Of a DNA stretch of 64,000 nucleotides, positions 50,301 through 60,953 are shown one piece after another. Source of the stretch: Phallusia mammillata (taxonomy: Eukaryota > Chordata > Ascidiacea > Phlebobranchia > Ascidiidae); NCBI GenBank assembly GCA_003260075.1, contig QLIY01000035.1, positions 200,412-264,411 of the forward strand, in the 5' to 3' direction. The notes beneath the pieces are model-generated. The model made no database searches and had not been told where the DNA came from. It saw only the letters and a program-made list of their open reading frames with translations. Within the stretch, counting starts at the first letter, position 1. Each line of letters starts with the position of its first letter. Position numbers and translations under genes: made by a program.

Positions 50301-53300
50301 ACGACAGGAGTCTTTCCACGACTCGCGCTCTACAAACTACACAGGCTCTGTGGTTCACCCGCCGAAAGTCGAATCACAAGCAACGTCGCCTGCCTTGTAT
50401 GCTGCGCATGTCAGCAATCGCCGTATGAGCTATAGTGTAGCCACCCTAGGCACTCCAGTTTGTTGGGAGTAACCGGCTGTAAAGCCATGCCTCAACAAAT
50501 ATATACACCACTGTGCATTAATATAGTTTACTCAACTGGACCACAACAGTTTTGGTTATAATAAACCAAATTACTTTCATTTCAGAGAGCCAGTGGTGGA
50601 GCCTTCCTCTCCCACTCATCCGCCTCCTCCTGTGTCTGATGCTCCCACAGAGGAAAAAACTTTTCCTCGAAGCGTTTCTATGGAAATGTACGATATTGTA
50701 GATATTTTCATTGGTTACCACTTTTCTGTTTCTACATGAAATTCAAAACTTATCACTTAGGCTTGAGATGCGCGAACACAAGAAGCCTCGTCGTCAACGA
50801 AGCAATTCAGCAATAGAAATGTACGCGAGTCGATCCCCTGCTACCGATCCGGTGTCGCGAAAGTTTGCATCGAGTGCCGAAGCTTTTGCCAAAAAATACA
50901 GCGACGAGGTGGGATGCTGTGGCATTCTTGCTGCTACGCAAAGACCTCTAAGAGCAATATGTATGCCAATATTTTTTTTTAAACCGGTGTTCATGGTAGT
51001 TTGCTTTTTTCTCAGGACAAGAACTCATCAGCAACATCTCTTATCGAGGAAGAAGAGGACAAGCCCAAGATCCCAGGACCTGTAAGTTGTCTTTGTAGGA
51101 GTTTGCGAGCTTTTAAACAACCGTTTGCAACTCAGCAGTATTAAAGTTTATTTGTGCTCTGTACGCGTAAGAATTCGAGCCAGTTTTTACTTTACGTTTT
51201 GTTATAGAGCGAAGCAAAACGCGGAACGTTCATGGAAGCCGTGCGCAAAACATTCCTCGGTGCTCATCGCGGAAGGCAACAACATTACCTGGCAGAAAAG
51301 AAACCGCTGGAGGGCGCCCCGTCAGTGCTCGTGGAACCAGGTTTGAGATGAAGTGTCATAAATTATGTTTGCTGTCTTAACCTTGGTTGGCGTATTTTTA
51401 GTTGCGGGTGGAGCTAGCCAGCCTTCTAATAAAACCAGCGAAGAAGGGGAAAGTGTGAAAGTGCGCTCTCTAGTTGCTGAAGAAGTCTCATCAAAAATGT
51501 TTGTAACTAGAAATGATGAACTTCTCCTGCTAAAGACGTTCATAAAGGAGAAGGTATAAGATTGTCACAATTTTAGGTTGTCTTTTTTGGTTAACTATCA
51601 GTGACTGATTTTTCTCGTTTTCAATAGGTTGCAAGCTTTCTTGGGTCAAATCTTATCGACCAGGTGTTCAAGCAAGCGCTGGATGAGTTCTGCACTAATC
51701 TTACGGCAATCTACTCCCTTACTGAGCTCAGTGGCGACACCAACGGGATTCGTTACAAGGACATCATCAACAACTTCAGAATGGTACAGAATCTTTCAGT
51801 TAGGGTCTTTCAGAACTTGTGTGGTTTTACATTTTTTCCTGCAGATTTTTTATGCAGTCTAATGATCAAATGGGACGACAAATTATTGTCATTGTGTTTT
51901 TGGGTCTCACAGTTTATTATGGGTCCCCTTCCCTGAAGGGGACACATATTGTTTTTGTCCGTATTTTTTTTTTCTTTTTTTCTTTTTTCTGTCTAACGCT
52001 GGTTTGTGAGACGCATTTGGTCAAGAAAGAGTGCTTCAAATTTATTCAAATTTGGACATATGTTAGATATTAATCCAAACTTGGTCCACCTGAAGTTTGA
52101 CCCCAAATTACCCAGCGGTTCACCCACAGGCCCCCNNNNNNNNNNNNNNNNNNNNNNNNNNNNNNNNNNNNNNNNNNNNNNNNNNNNNNNNNNNNNNNNN
52201 NNNNNNNNNNNNNNNNNNNNNNNNNNNNNNNNNNNNNNNNNNNNNNNNNNNNNNNNNNNNNNNNNNNNNNNNNNNNNNNNNNNNNNNNNNNNNNNNNNNN
52301 NNNNNNNNNNNNNNNNNNNNNNNNNNNNNNNNNNNNNNNNNNNNNNNNNNNNNNNNNNNNNNNNNNNNNNNNNNNNNNNNNNNNNNNNNNNNNNNNNTAC
52401 TGTGTATACGGATATTAAATACTATTGTTTCTTAGGACAAGCTCGGTCATCACTTTCAACCTGTTCAGTGGGGCGTAACGCAAGTTTGTGAAGCGTGCAA
52501 CTCCGTCATGTGGCTTATGGAATCAGGAATGGTTTGCAAAGGTAACATCATAAAACACATTTAAACAAAACTTGTCCGTTTTTTACACCATTTGTATGCA
52601 TGTTGTAGAAAATACACTCTGCCGACCAGTATATGTTTTGATTGAGTTTCACTAATCTTTATCCTTACTTACAGTTTGCAAGTTTGCGCTGCATAAGAAA
52701 TGTCTGAAGCAACTCACACAGCGATGTAGCGGATCACCTGACACTGATAAGCAACGTTCCAAACCGAAAAAGCTGTTCGGTGAATCAATCCGTTCCCTCG
52801 TCACTGCCGAAAGGTATGATGACAAAATAGACCGTCGCCGCATAACTTATGCTTCAAACACGACTTTATCATGTTTTTTAAACTACTTGTTTAAGCAATT
52901 TACTACAACAATGTCATCTTTAGTATTGTGCTAGTCTTTGTTTTGATAGACTTTGTTGTTGTTCACTGTCCACCATGCCTAACAGATATTTTAATTCACG
53001 TGCCCCCCCCCCATCAGAAAGCCACCATTCTAGTTTTTGGGGGGGGTTATAAAACCTTTCCCTGTTTCTGTTGTAGGTGTTGGAGAAAACCACTAATAAC
53101 TACCAGCTGGACGAGTACGCTGCTATGATGGCTGTGAACGGGTTTCGTGGTTACATGGACGAGTTCATGAACGACGTTTTGCCAAAACACGTGGTCAAAG
53201 AGTCGCGCTCCAAGAGGAAAAAGAGCAAAGACGAATACACAGTAAGAACGAATGACCGCTGAAGTATAGTTTGGTTGAACATTAATGCCAAGCGTAAAAC

Positions 53301-56300
53301 ATTTTTTAAAATATAATGTGGTTTTGATGTTGTTGGCACTCAAGACTTTAATGGTACCGTGAAAGCCAAAATAGTATGAAAGTGAAAGTACTTGGTACAA
53401 AATGCACTTGGGTGTAAATTTGTTTCCACGTTTTGACAAGTGTCGGTTTCACCACGAGAAACCAAAAAACAAATGTTTTAAGCCTAAGTTTTGGCTTGTG
53501 CGTTTTTACCGAGGCTGTAAAACTATATACTGTGTATACGGATATTAAATACTATTGTTTCTTAGGACAAGCTCGGTCATCACTTTCAACCTGTTCAGTG
53601 GGGCGTAACGCAAGTTTGTGAAGCGTGCAACTCCGTCATGTGGCTTATGGAATCAGGAATGGTTTGCAAAGGTAACATCATAAAACACATTTAAACAAAA
53701 CTTGTCCGTTTTTTACACCATTTGTATGCATGTTGTAGAAAATACACTCTGCCGACCAGTATATGTTTTGATTGAGTTTCACTAATCTTTATCCTTACTT
53801 ACAGTTTGCAAGTTTGCGCTGCATAAGAAATGTCTGAAGCAACTCACACAGCGATGTAGCGGATCACCTGACACTGATAAGCAACGTTCCAAACCGAAAA
53901 AGCTGTTCGGTGAATCAATCCGTTCCCTCGTCACTGCCGAAAGGTATGATGACAAAATAGACCGTCGCCACATAACTTATGCTTCAAACACGACTTTATC
54001 ATGTTTTTTAAACTACTTGTTTAAGCAATTTACTACAACAATGTCATCTTTAGTATTGTGCTAGTCTTTGTTTTGATAGACTTTGTTGTTGTTGTTCACT
54101 GTCCACCATGCCTAACAGATATTTTAGTTCAAGTGTTTTTTTTTTAGTTCTGTTCCCGTGTTCATTGATAAATGCATCAGTTACATGGAGATGAATGGGA
54201 TTTACCAGGAGGGAATTTACCGAAAGTCAGCGGCTTCTACTCAAATCAAACAGCTCGAAGACGAGTTGAACAAAGATATTGAATGCGAAAAGGTACCAGT
54301 GTTAGCATTTAAACCTCCATGCGATCTGGAAAAGTAATGTGTTTTTCAAATCGCGCTATTCAACAGCACTAAATTTTAATGTTGGTTCAAAGGTCAATTT
54401 CGACGATTACCAGATCCACACAGTGGCAGCAGTGTTTAAGAAGTTCCTCCGTGCTTTGCCTCAGCCGCTTGTACCTTTCGACAAATACTTCGAGTTTCTG
54501 CAGGCCTCAAGTATGAGCTAACAAAGAAGTATTAGCATAATCACGAACATTTCACAAAACAATAAAAACGTTTTTTTCACACTTTCATTTTCTTCCTGGA
54601 ACATATTAAAGGAATTTGTAATAATGTCAAAGCATCGAGCCAGTAAATGATAAGCTGCAGACAGTGCACACTTTTCCACACCTATAAGCTGCACTGATAA
54701 GACCTTATAGGCCGAAATAGTGTGCACTATCTGCAGCTTATAATTTGTAATATTACATTTTCTGAGTTAAATTAACTTATTTACTCACAGTGCATAAACT
54801 TTATAGGTCAATAATACCGCATTAGTGCTTCGTTTACGTTTTCTACAACCATTAAAACACATCATTCAACATAAACAGAGTTAAGCAACGATCGGGAAAA
54901 AGTGAATTCACTCTTCAGCGTACTGGAGGGAATTCCCCAGCATAACCACTCGACACTAGAGCGAATCGTGTTCCATCTTGCTCGGGTTGCTCAGCAGGAA
55001 CCGACCAATCGGATGTCGCCAAGCAATCTCGCAATTGTTTTTACTCCCTGCTTCATATCGCCTCCCCACCACGTTGCCCCGATCGAAGCTGCCTCGCAAG
55101 TCGGAGACATGACCAAGTAAGCGTTCATGTTGTTGTTTATCATCTGAATTTGTTTTTGACCCCAAAACATAGTAGAATGTTAAACAGGGTTGGGGCAAAA
55201 CTTTAGCTTTCTGAAATAACATGTTTTAAATGTAAATAACTATAGATAATAGCAAAAGATACGTCGCCGTAGTAAATGTTTTTCAAAACAGTTATTAGCT
55301 AATGTTGGCCTGTATTTTAACGACAAATTTCGCGAGTTTGAGGGAGAAGTGTATACCTTTCTCTCTACCCGACATATTTCATTGTTGAAAAAAATAATTA
55401 TCGTGATTAAATGTTCACAAAGTTTCAGTGAAGTTTAGTAGGACTCAGCCGAACATAACGATAAAATACGTAGCTTCTAACTTCAAATTAAAAATCCATA
55501 GTGCAGTGTGTGATGAAGACAGTAAATAAAATCGTAGTACAAAACAAAACAGACATCGATGAACAACTGCGGGAAATGATACGCTGTTTGAAGTTGCAGT
55601 TACACGACATTATTGTCGAATTTTACATCACAGTTTCATGTTGTCATTTTGCAGGGGTGTGGAAACAGTCATTACAGTACAAGTGCAAAAGATCCGAAGC
55701 ACTCTGGAAAGCATCTCTGAGATTCAGAACGTAGAGAGTTCAACTAACGAGAGATTGCAGAAGATACGGCAATCCATGGGGAGAGGAAATAGAAAGAAGT
55801 AAGTTGCTCCACTTTGTGTTGTTTGGGGAATATTCATAAAATTAAGCGACGTACTGCATGAAATGTTTATTTTTTTTTTATTATTATTAATCGCGATACA
55901 TTCTCAAAGAAATTGCTTACACGTAAAAAAACATTGCTCCCAATGATCAGGAAATTCTTCAGTAATTTTACACAATGCTTATAGGCGTATATATACATTC
56001 GTCATGTGTCCTACATAGATAGGGTTTTAGCAGAATGTCGATTTCCTGAGTTAAGGCGCAGTGATTTCCACGGTTCTGTTGTGACGTTGCGTGCTTAAAC
56101 CGTTTCCCGTCCTTGTAGGATCAGACCATCGTTCCGGGGTGGACCAAGATCGCCCACTACTCGCAGATCAATGCGTGAACGTCGCCTTGATTCGGTCGAA
56201 GAAGAAGAAGATGTAAATCTTGCCGTCGAAGAAAAGAAATATGAGGAAAAGATGGCAACGTTGCGGAGCAGGAAGTATGGATGGCAGATCCAATCAATAG

Positions 56301-56674
56301 TTTTGAAATTTTTTAGTTTGTTTTTATCTTACCCTGAGTTTTTATTCTTCATTTTGTTTCAAGATTTTTGATTTCCATTTCAGTTAAACGTTTTTTTCTT
56401 TGGTTTTTGTTTTAATTGTTGGATTTTACTTTTTATTTTGTTTTTACTTTAGTAAGTTTTACAAACCTTGTAGTGTTCAGTTCTCCATTGAGGTGATCCC
56501 GTCAAGAAAATGTTCTACTTTGGTTTTTATTGCAGAGAAACTTTAACATCGAAGCTTCCCAGTCTGACTCCACAGAATCCAAACAACAACGCGCACTTTT
56601 TCGACGACAATATGAACGATTTTGCACGTAATCAAGATCAATTATTCCCCAATTATGAAACTTCTATCGCGTAG
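36365..56674 (+). CDS. MYO9: Unconventional myosin IX (motor with RA, IQ, C1 and RhoGAP domains)
   Basis: Thirty-six exons: 36365-37177, 37798-37892, 37956-38018, 39471-39567, 39870-40019, 40144-40308, 40617-40736, 41658-41792, 41976-42091, 42469-42610, 43277-43460, 43952-44036, 45015-45159, 45389-45469, 45560-45691, 46122-46448, 46522-46610, 46698-46865, 47121-48211, 48847-49025, 49241-49416, 50586-50687, 50761-50908, 51016-51081, 51208-51340, 51402-51553, 51628-51783, 53077-53241, 53566-53671, 53805-53943, 54148-54292, 54393-54510, 54879-55116, 55655-55798, 56119-56274, 56536-56674; 2219 residues. Order: RA domain (about 1-100); motor with P-loop GKSGSGKT at about 230, switch I NNNSSRFG, switch II DIFGFE; about five IQ motifs; acidic disordered linker (exon 19); C1 domain (CEAC, CKVC, HKKC); RhoGAP with arginine finger [19 protein letters not shown] and [10 protein letters not shown] Rho-inactivating actin motor. 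The intron after exon 13 is GC-AG. A single class IX gene fits an invertebrate. Confidence 0.93.
37363..37634. repeat. Direct duplication around G10 in MYO9 intron 1; only the left copy carries a transposon end
   Basis: Left copy 37363-37490 and right copy about 37525-37634 share gaaggttagtgtacccc, tgattgtttgtgt and aacatgttgttatttcagtta. After that shared tta the left copy turns into ccgtattttacgg while the right continues gttggaaaaac. Ten G at 37511-37520. Confidence 0.87.
37490..37510. mobile_element. Truncated transposon terminus (ccgtattttacggac type)
   Basis: From about 37469 the left copy reads ccgtattttacggac, then cataaagcgcac and gattataaggcgca, and stops at a G10 tract. This terminus type is widespread in animals and I associate it with ISL2EU-like DNA transposons and their MITEs. 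It is absent from the matching right copy. Confidence 0.65.
37635..37826. repeat. Direct duplication around G10, with partial MYO9 exon 2
   Basis: Left copy 37635-37726 and right copy 37737-37826 begin ttggaaaaactaaaacc. The left copy holds the acceptor and first 29 bases of MYO9 exon 2 and stops at ten G (37727-37736). The intact exon starts at 37798. Confidence 0.88.
38272..38323. other. G52 tract in MYO9 intron 3 (probable gap filler)
   Basis: 52 consecutive G without duplicated flanks. Probably a gap of estimated size rather than real sequence. Confidence 0.8.
42886..43070. repeat. Direct duplication around G10 in MYO9 intron 10
   Basis: About 84 bp from caacactttttggtgaaata recur right of the tract at 42970-42979. 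The left copy has extra atat units (a microsatellite length difference) and a base change, as expected of two alleles. Confidence 0.87.
49726..50157. repeat. Direct duplication around G10 in MYO9 intron 21
   Basis: About 200 bp (49726-49927) recur at 49938-50157 with few differences; G10 at 49928-49937. The preceding 49450-49760 stretch is rich in degenerate cgggttcgggc and acgggtctga units. Confidence 0.86.
50255..50430 (-). mobile_element. tRNA-derived SINE-like sequence in MYO9 intron 21
   Basis: On the minus strand there is a tRNA-like 3' half: a 5-bp stem gagtc/gactc closing a 7-base loop gtggaaa, followed by a T-arm with gttcgaata and partly matching ccac. The acceptor stem and D-arm do not pair well, so this is unlikely to be a working tRNA gene. 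A SINE with a tRNA head is the best reading. Confidence 0.5.
52136..52397. other. Assembly gap of 262 N
   Basis: Explicit N run, preceded by five C. It lies in the MYO9 intron after exon 27 and directly before an extra copy of the C1 exons. Confidence 0.98.
52398..53002 (+). repeat. Out-of-order duplicate of the MYO9 C1-domain exons
   Basis: This block is nearly identical to 53528-54137. It repeats exon 29 (52436-52541) and exon 30 (52675-52813). I noticed one base difference near 52843 (cgccgcata versus cgccacata), a three-base indel in the gtt run, and changes at the end. It precedes exon 28 (53077-53241), so it cannot be in true order: splicing it in would repeat the zinc-binding C1 module before exon 28. 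It is bounded by the N gap and by ten C (53003-53012). I treat it as a second haplotype placed wrongly. Confidence 0.85.
53003..53046. other. C10 tract, 26-bp island and G8 tract
   Basis: Ten C (53003-53012), then 26 ordinary bases, then eight G (53039-53046) just before the acceptor of exon 28. It reads as two fillers around a tiny contig. C instead of G suggests that one neighbouring contig was reverse-complemented after filling. Confidence 0.7.
54649..54742. repeat. Fold-back repeat in MYO9 intron 32
   Basis: Left arm ataagctgcagacagtgcac and right arm gtgcactatctgcagcttat form a roughly 23-bp stem with one or two mismatches; the loop contains further cttatag / ctataag pieces. MITE-like. 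Confidence 0.7.
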
Positions 56675-57018
56675 AATTTCATCGATAATTAAATGATTCG
56701 CTGTACCATTAATTAGGCCTTTTTTATTTCTTTTTGGTTTTAGTTACTTTTTTATGTTTTATACATTTTTTGTTTAATTATTGTTTTTTTATTTTATTTT
56801 TGTTTTTTTTAAATGAAAACCTACTGCTTTATTATTAAAAATATAAAAGTGTTAATTTTTTGTAAACTTTTGTAAGAAAGCGAAGTTGCGATGGCTTTGT
56901 GCGTCCGGAATGATTGAACTTATCGAAAGTAGAATGTAGATTTTAGAATGTGACCAATCATCACATTCCAATCACCAATCAAAATGTAGCCATTTTACAA
57001 CTCTCACCACTTTCACAG

Positions 57019-57583
57019 TAGCGACATTTTAATCGCGATTTCTATGTTTTGCGCGCGTGAAATCACAAGTAGTCACAAATCATCCGGCAATCAATTCCTT
57101 CGCAATCTTCCCAACCAACCTCAAAAACATCATTATGTAATTTCTCACGATTTCATCCCCATCCCAGCATCCACGACGACCAATGAATTTCTCCGGCATC
57201 TCAACAAGAACCGCGTCAGTCAATTGCCCCGGCGACGCCGCCCCACCCGTTACGCGTCATCGGTTTACGAACCCCAGGCCCCCGCAGCCCCCAAAGAGGG
57301 AAAGGCCCTTCGCAAAGTGTCGACACCAGTCAAAGGAAAGATGAAGCGTCTCACGGCCCTCGCCAAGACGGACGGAGATTCGTTTTCGCGGTAATAGTTT
57401 GTTCTTTCGGGTTTGTGGTCATAAAAACGCGTATAATTCCAGATTAAATACTTCCCAATACATGTACATAGGGGATCGGTGATGCGACATCCAATCCATC
57501 GACCTAATCGCAAGAAGGGAAACTTCCCGAGTCCGGGGAATACCCCTGTGAAGATGCAGATTGGAAAGGTGACGACCGTGTGA
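57019..57583 (+). CDS. Candidate alternative 3' exons of MYO9 (basic tail)
   Basis: Two joined segments, x-57390 and 57472-57583 (TGA), keep one open frame of basic residues (LPRRRRPTRYASSVYEPQAP, then MRHPIHRPNRKKGNFPSP). Two entries fit MYO9 in phase: acceptor 57018/57019 from exon 35 (ends 56274), or acceptor 57167/57168 from an internal donor in exon 36 (C|GTAATC after 56627). The second has the stronger pyrimidine tract. Either replaces the short exon-36 ending with a basic tail of about 110-160 residues. It could instead be a separate small gene; no start context supports that. Confidence 0.5.
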
Positions 57584-58703
57584 AGAGAAAAACACATTCT
57601 CTCGACGATGGCATACTTTTTGTGGGCAGTAAAGAACAGCCGAGACACCTGAAAAGTCGGTAGGCCGGTTGTCAAGGCGTCAGAATAAACAAAGACACGT
57701 TGCTATTTATTACATAAAACGCGGAACATGTGTTTTCAAATGAACTTGTTTTTAGCAAAAATCTACGACCAAAAGTTAGTTCGCCAAGTGGTCAAGGGCC
57801 AAAACGTTTCATTCGCCATTTCTTTTGATGCCAGCTTGCGGTGTAGTGCCCATGCAGTGTTTGCAGCTATTTTACTTGATTTTTGTTCGTGTGTTTTGTC
57901 ATCCTTTACTTTTTCCGTGCCTATTCGTGTTACTCGCTAGAGTCTATTTGTATGTGTATCGCATTATATCCCCATGTTCCATATTATTTTACGCCAAATT
58001 TTCTGTTTATCTGCTTTTGTTCGGTATGCTTTTTAACAGTCGACGCCAGTTGCTCAACTAAACAAGGCAGCAGCCATAACTTAATGCAGTGACGTCATAT
58101 TGACGTCTATTCTGTGACAACTCATATAAACCCAAGCCATAATTCGAGGGAGTTGTATATTTCCGCTGTGCTGCAGTTTTCCATTGTAGAGCTTGCTATC
58201 TAAAGCCTGTGTCGTGCGAAGAGCCGTGCGGTGGCGTCGCAGCATGTATTTTGGTTATGTTCGGGGCCACTCTCCCTGTTACACTGTGTCGCGTGGTGCG
58301 CGGAACTTATGTAACCGATCTGTGATAGTTCGCGTAAGGTGCTTGCCGCTTTCTATTTAACACTTAATCCACGGTACTACCGAATAATCCATGTGTATAC
58401 ATATACTTACTATGTACAAGTTTGTTCGTCTGTGCGCTTTGTTGGATGTACATGCTCCAAAGCCACCGCCATTTAGTGTCGTAGCCAATTTCCAACCAAT
58501 CGTTGTCATTATCATCTATGCCTATGTGTTATGCAAATCCATCGACCACGCGCACCACAAAGCCAACGGCACTCTCACAAATTTGACACATAATATATCA
58601 ATCCTTTCGCAACCCTGAGAACAAGGCGCCTATTTCGCGATGTTCATTCACGGTCATTAACACGAGGTACTTTCCACATTCTGCGGTATATTTAACATTT
58701 GCG

Positions 58704-58768
<65 letters not shown>
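58704..58768. other. C65 tract (probable gap filler)
   Basis: 65 consecutive C in an intergenic region, without duplicated flanks that I can see. Equivalent to the long G tracts on the other strand. Confidence 0.78.
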
Positions 58769-58771
<3 letters not shown>

Positions 58772-59780
58772 TCTTAATACTGTAGTTTAGCAATGTCTGT
58801 GCTCTTGTACTCTATAAAGTTTATAATCACTCAATTACCTAAACATCGTACTGATTCCATGTATGTATAAATGTGTTGCGTTTTCGTCTGTTCTGGTACT
58901 TTCTATTTAACGGCATGCTTTTACACAACGACATCAGATAGTTGACCAAGCTGACCCACGCTATACTTTTTGTTGCTTCTGTTTAAAATCGTCTTTTGGA
59001 ACAGCAACGTTGTGCTTTTTGTTCCTCGCCTCCGCGCTTAGGCAAGCAATTGATCACCCGTTTGTTAATGCAAGCACTTGATCGTTTCTAACCGACAGCT
59101 CGCTATTCGAATCTTCCACGACCTGTACACCTGATTATTCTTGAGCTAAATAAAGAAAGGCTACTTATTGTACTTGTTTTGATTTTGGTTGAGTTATGTT
59201 TATGTTTGAAAGAAAAAATAGCGACGCAATTGCATTATGACAAGAACAAACAAAGAGGCACCGATAGATGCGTCACGTTAGAAGTTCGAACGTTATGAAG
59301 GGCAAAGTCCAATACACAATTGGTGCTCAGCTGATAACTTCACCGCAGTTCTTACTTGCCCGAAAATGTTTAAGTTAGACAGCAGTTTGATGACAGATAT
59401 ATCATGAAAGTCCGCACCAAGTCACTAAACTCAAACAACCGCTATACGGCGCTTATTCAGAAACTTATTCTACTCTGGTGGTTGAATTTAGGCCTACCAT
59501 ACCTGCTTATTTTGGATGACATGTCTGTTAGGCCTAGGATGGTTAATATCGCATGTTGCCGCATAGCAGGTCGCATGTTGCCGCACGGTGCCACATGGTT
59601 GGCTGTACAGCATAAAATGGGGCATGGTTTGAGGAACGTGTGAATGTAAGCCCCAACAAGGGTAAATGAAATCAGATTGTAGTGTTACTTCAAAAGTCCT
59701 GATAACTTTTGCATGAAGTGTAATTTATGTTCATCAAAACTGCTTACAACGCGGGAGCCTACCATGGCATAGGCCTACAC

Positions 59781-60088
59781 CAGGGGTGTGCAACCTTTGT
59801 TAGTGTTGGGCCAAATACAATTGCCAAAACAAGATTGTATAACACAAGGTGATTTTACTTTGTTGCTTGATTACCAAATATGCTAACTACAAGTAGAATT
59901 CGCATTTGATTCTAGCCACATATTGCCAGGTCGCATAAAAAATGGCATCGGGCGCAATAATATGCTCAAAAATATATAATAGTTGGACTCGTTTGCCAGT
60001 ACATTTGAAATCAAAGCGTCTTTGCGGGCCGCACAACCTTTAACGAAGGGTCACATTTGGCCCGCGGGCCGCAGGTTGCACACCCCTG
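59781..60088. mobile_element. hAT-like MITE, 308 bp
   Basis: Termini caggggtgtgcaac and gttgcacacccctg are clean inverted repeats. Flanks gcctacac (59773-59780) and gcatacac (60089-60096) are an 8-bp target duplication with one change. Same family as 14251-14624. Confidence 0.85.
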
Positions 60089-60953
60089 GCATACACCATG
60101 CGGTATTTAGTATAGACCTACCATATTTCCAGCCTCAAAAAGGAGGACACATTGTTGAAAAGAGCATGAAAAAAATACTTTAAAGGTCCCAAAATAATAA
60201 AAGCCTTTGAAATTAGACGGTATTGAATTATAGTTCGGATAAAGTTTAACGTTCATCACATCACTACACTAACATAAACTTGTTTTTTTTTATTGTAATA
60301 TCCAGTTTTTTTTGTATCAAAAATATGACGCAACGAATATGTCACGGTTGATTGCACGAAGTTCGCATGAAGCCCGATCAAAAACATGAACGGAGTGAAA
60401 TAATGCAAAAATAGCAATTTTGTGTGGACCGATAACGCTAAGTGCTGCATAATTTAGTTTCAGTTAACGCGTAAGTAGTTGTTTCGTAAAGTTTCGTAAA
60501 CGGTTTGTGGCCGCGAAGACTTCGTTTACAAGCATGCGTTTGGGCTACCTTGGTTCTATTCAGACTCTCAAATCAAAAAAAAAATCACAATGCAATTAGC
60601 CTAATTATTTCTGGGCATCTTTTAGCCCAGCTCCTTTCTTTACACTAACCACTTCCCTAGGTAGCACCTAAATATGTGCCTATGCAGTTGCATCTATTTT
60701 TCCAGCACTCATGAATTTAGCTGTATAGTGTCTATGCGTAAGTACTAGGTTTAATTAAAAAAAATAAAAAATAAAGATGTGACCTTAAGTATTTAACACA
60801 ACAGCAGTTTTTTCCTTGTTAAAATTTAATAAATGTGTATGTGAGCTGTTTTTGTCCTACAGGTCCATCATGTAAGTGTTGTCTACCTCAGAATACATTG
60901 CTGGATAAAAAGATTGTTTGTGCAAATTTTTAAATCAGTAGATTCAGTACAAT

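Larger units (their letters stand above)
56675..60953. other. Intergenic region between MYO9 and UBXN7
   Basis: Contains the candidate alternative MYO9 exons, the C65 tract and one MITE. An AATAAA at 59149-59154 could end a long MYO9 3' UTR. Short open frames at 57728-58618 show no family resemblance. Confidence 0.5.

Noticed and set aside
50290-50365. Functional tRNA-Ser gene on the minus strand
   Set aside because: Acceptor stem and D-arm do not pair, and the T-stem has a mismatch; a SINE remnant is more likely.
57728-58618. Short hydrophobic open frames downstream of MYO9
   Set aside because: No start or splice context and no family resemblance; probably UTR or intergenic.
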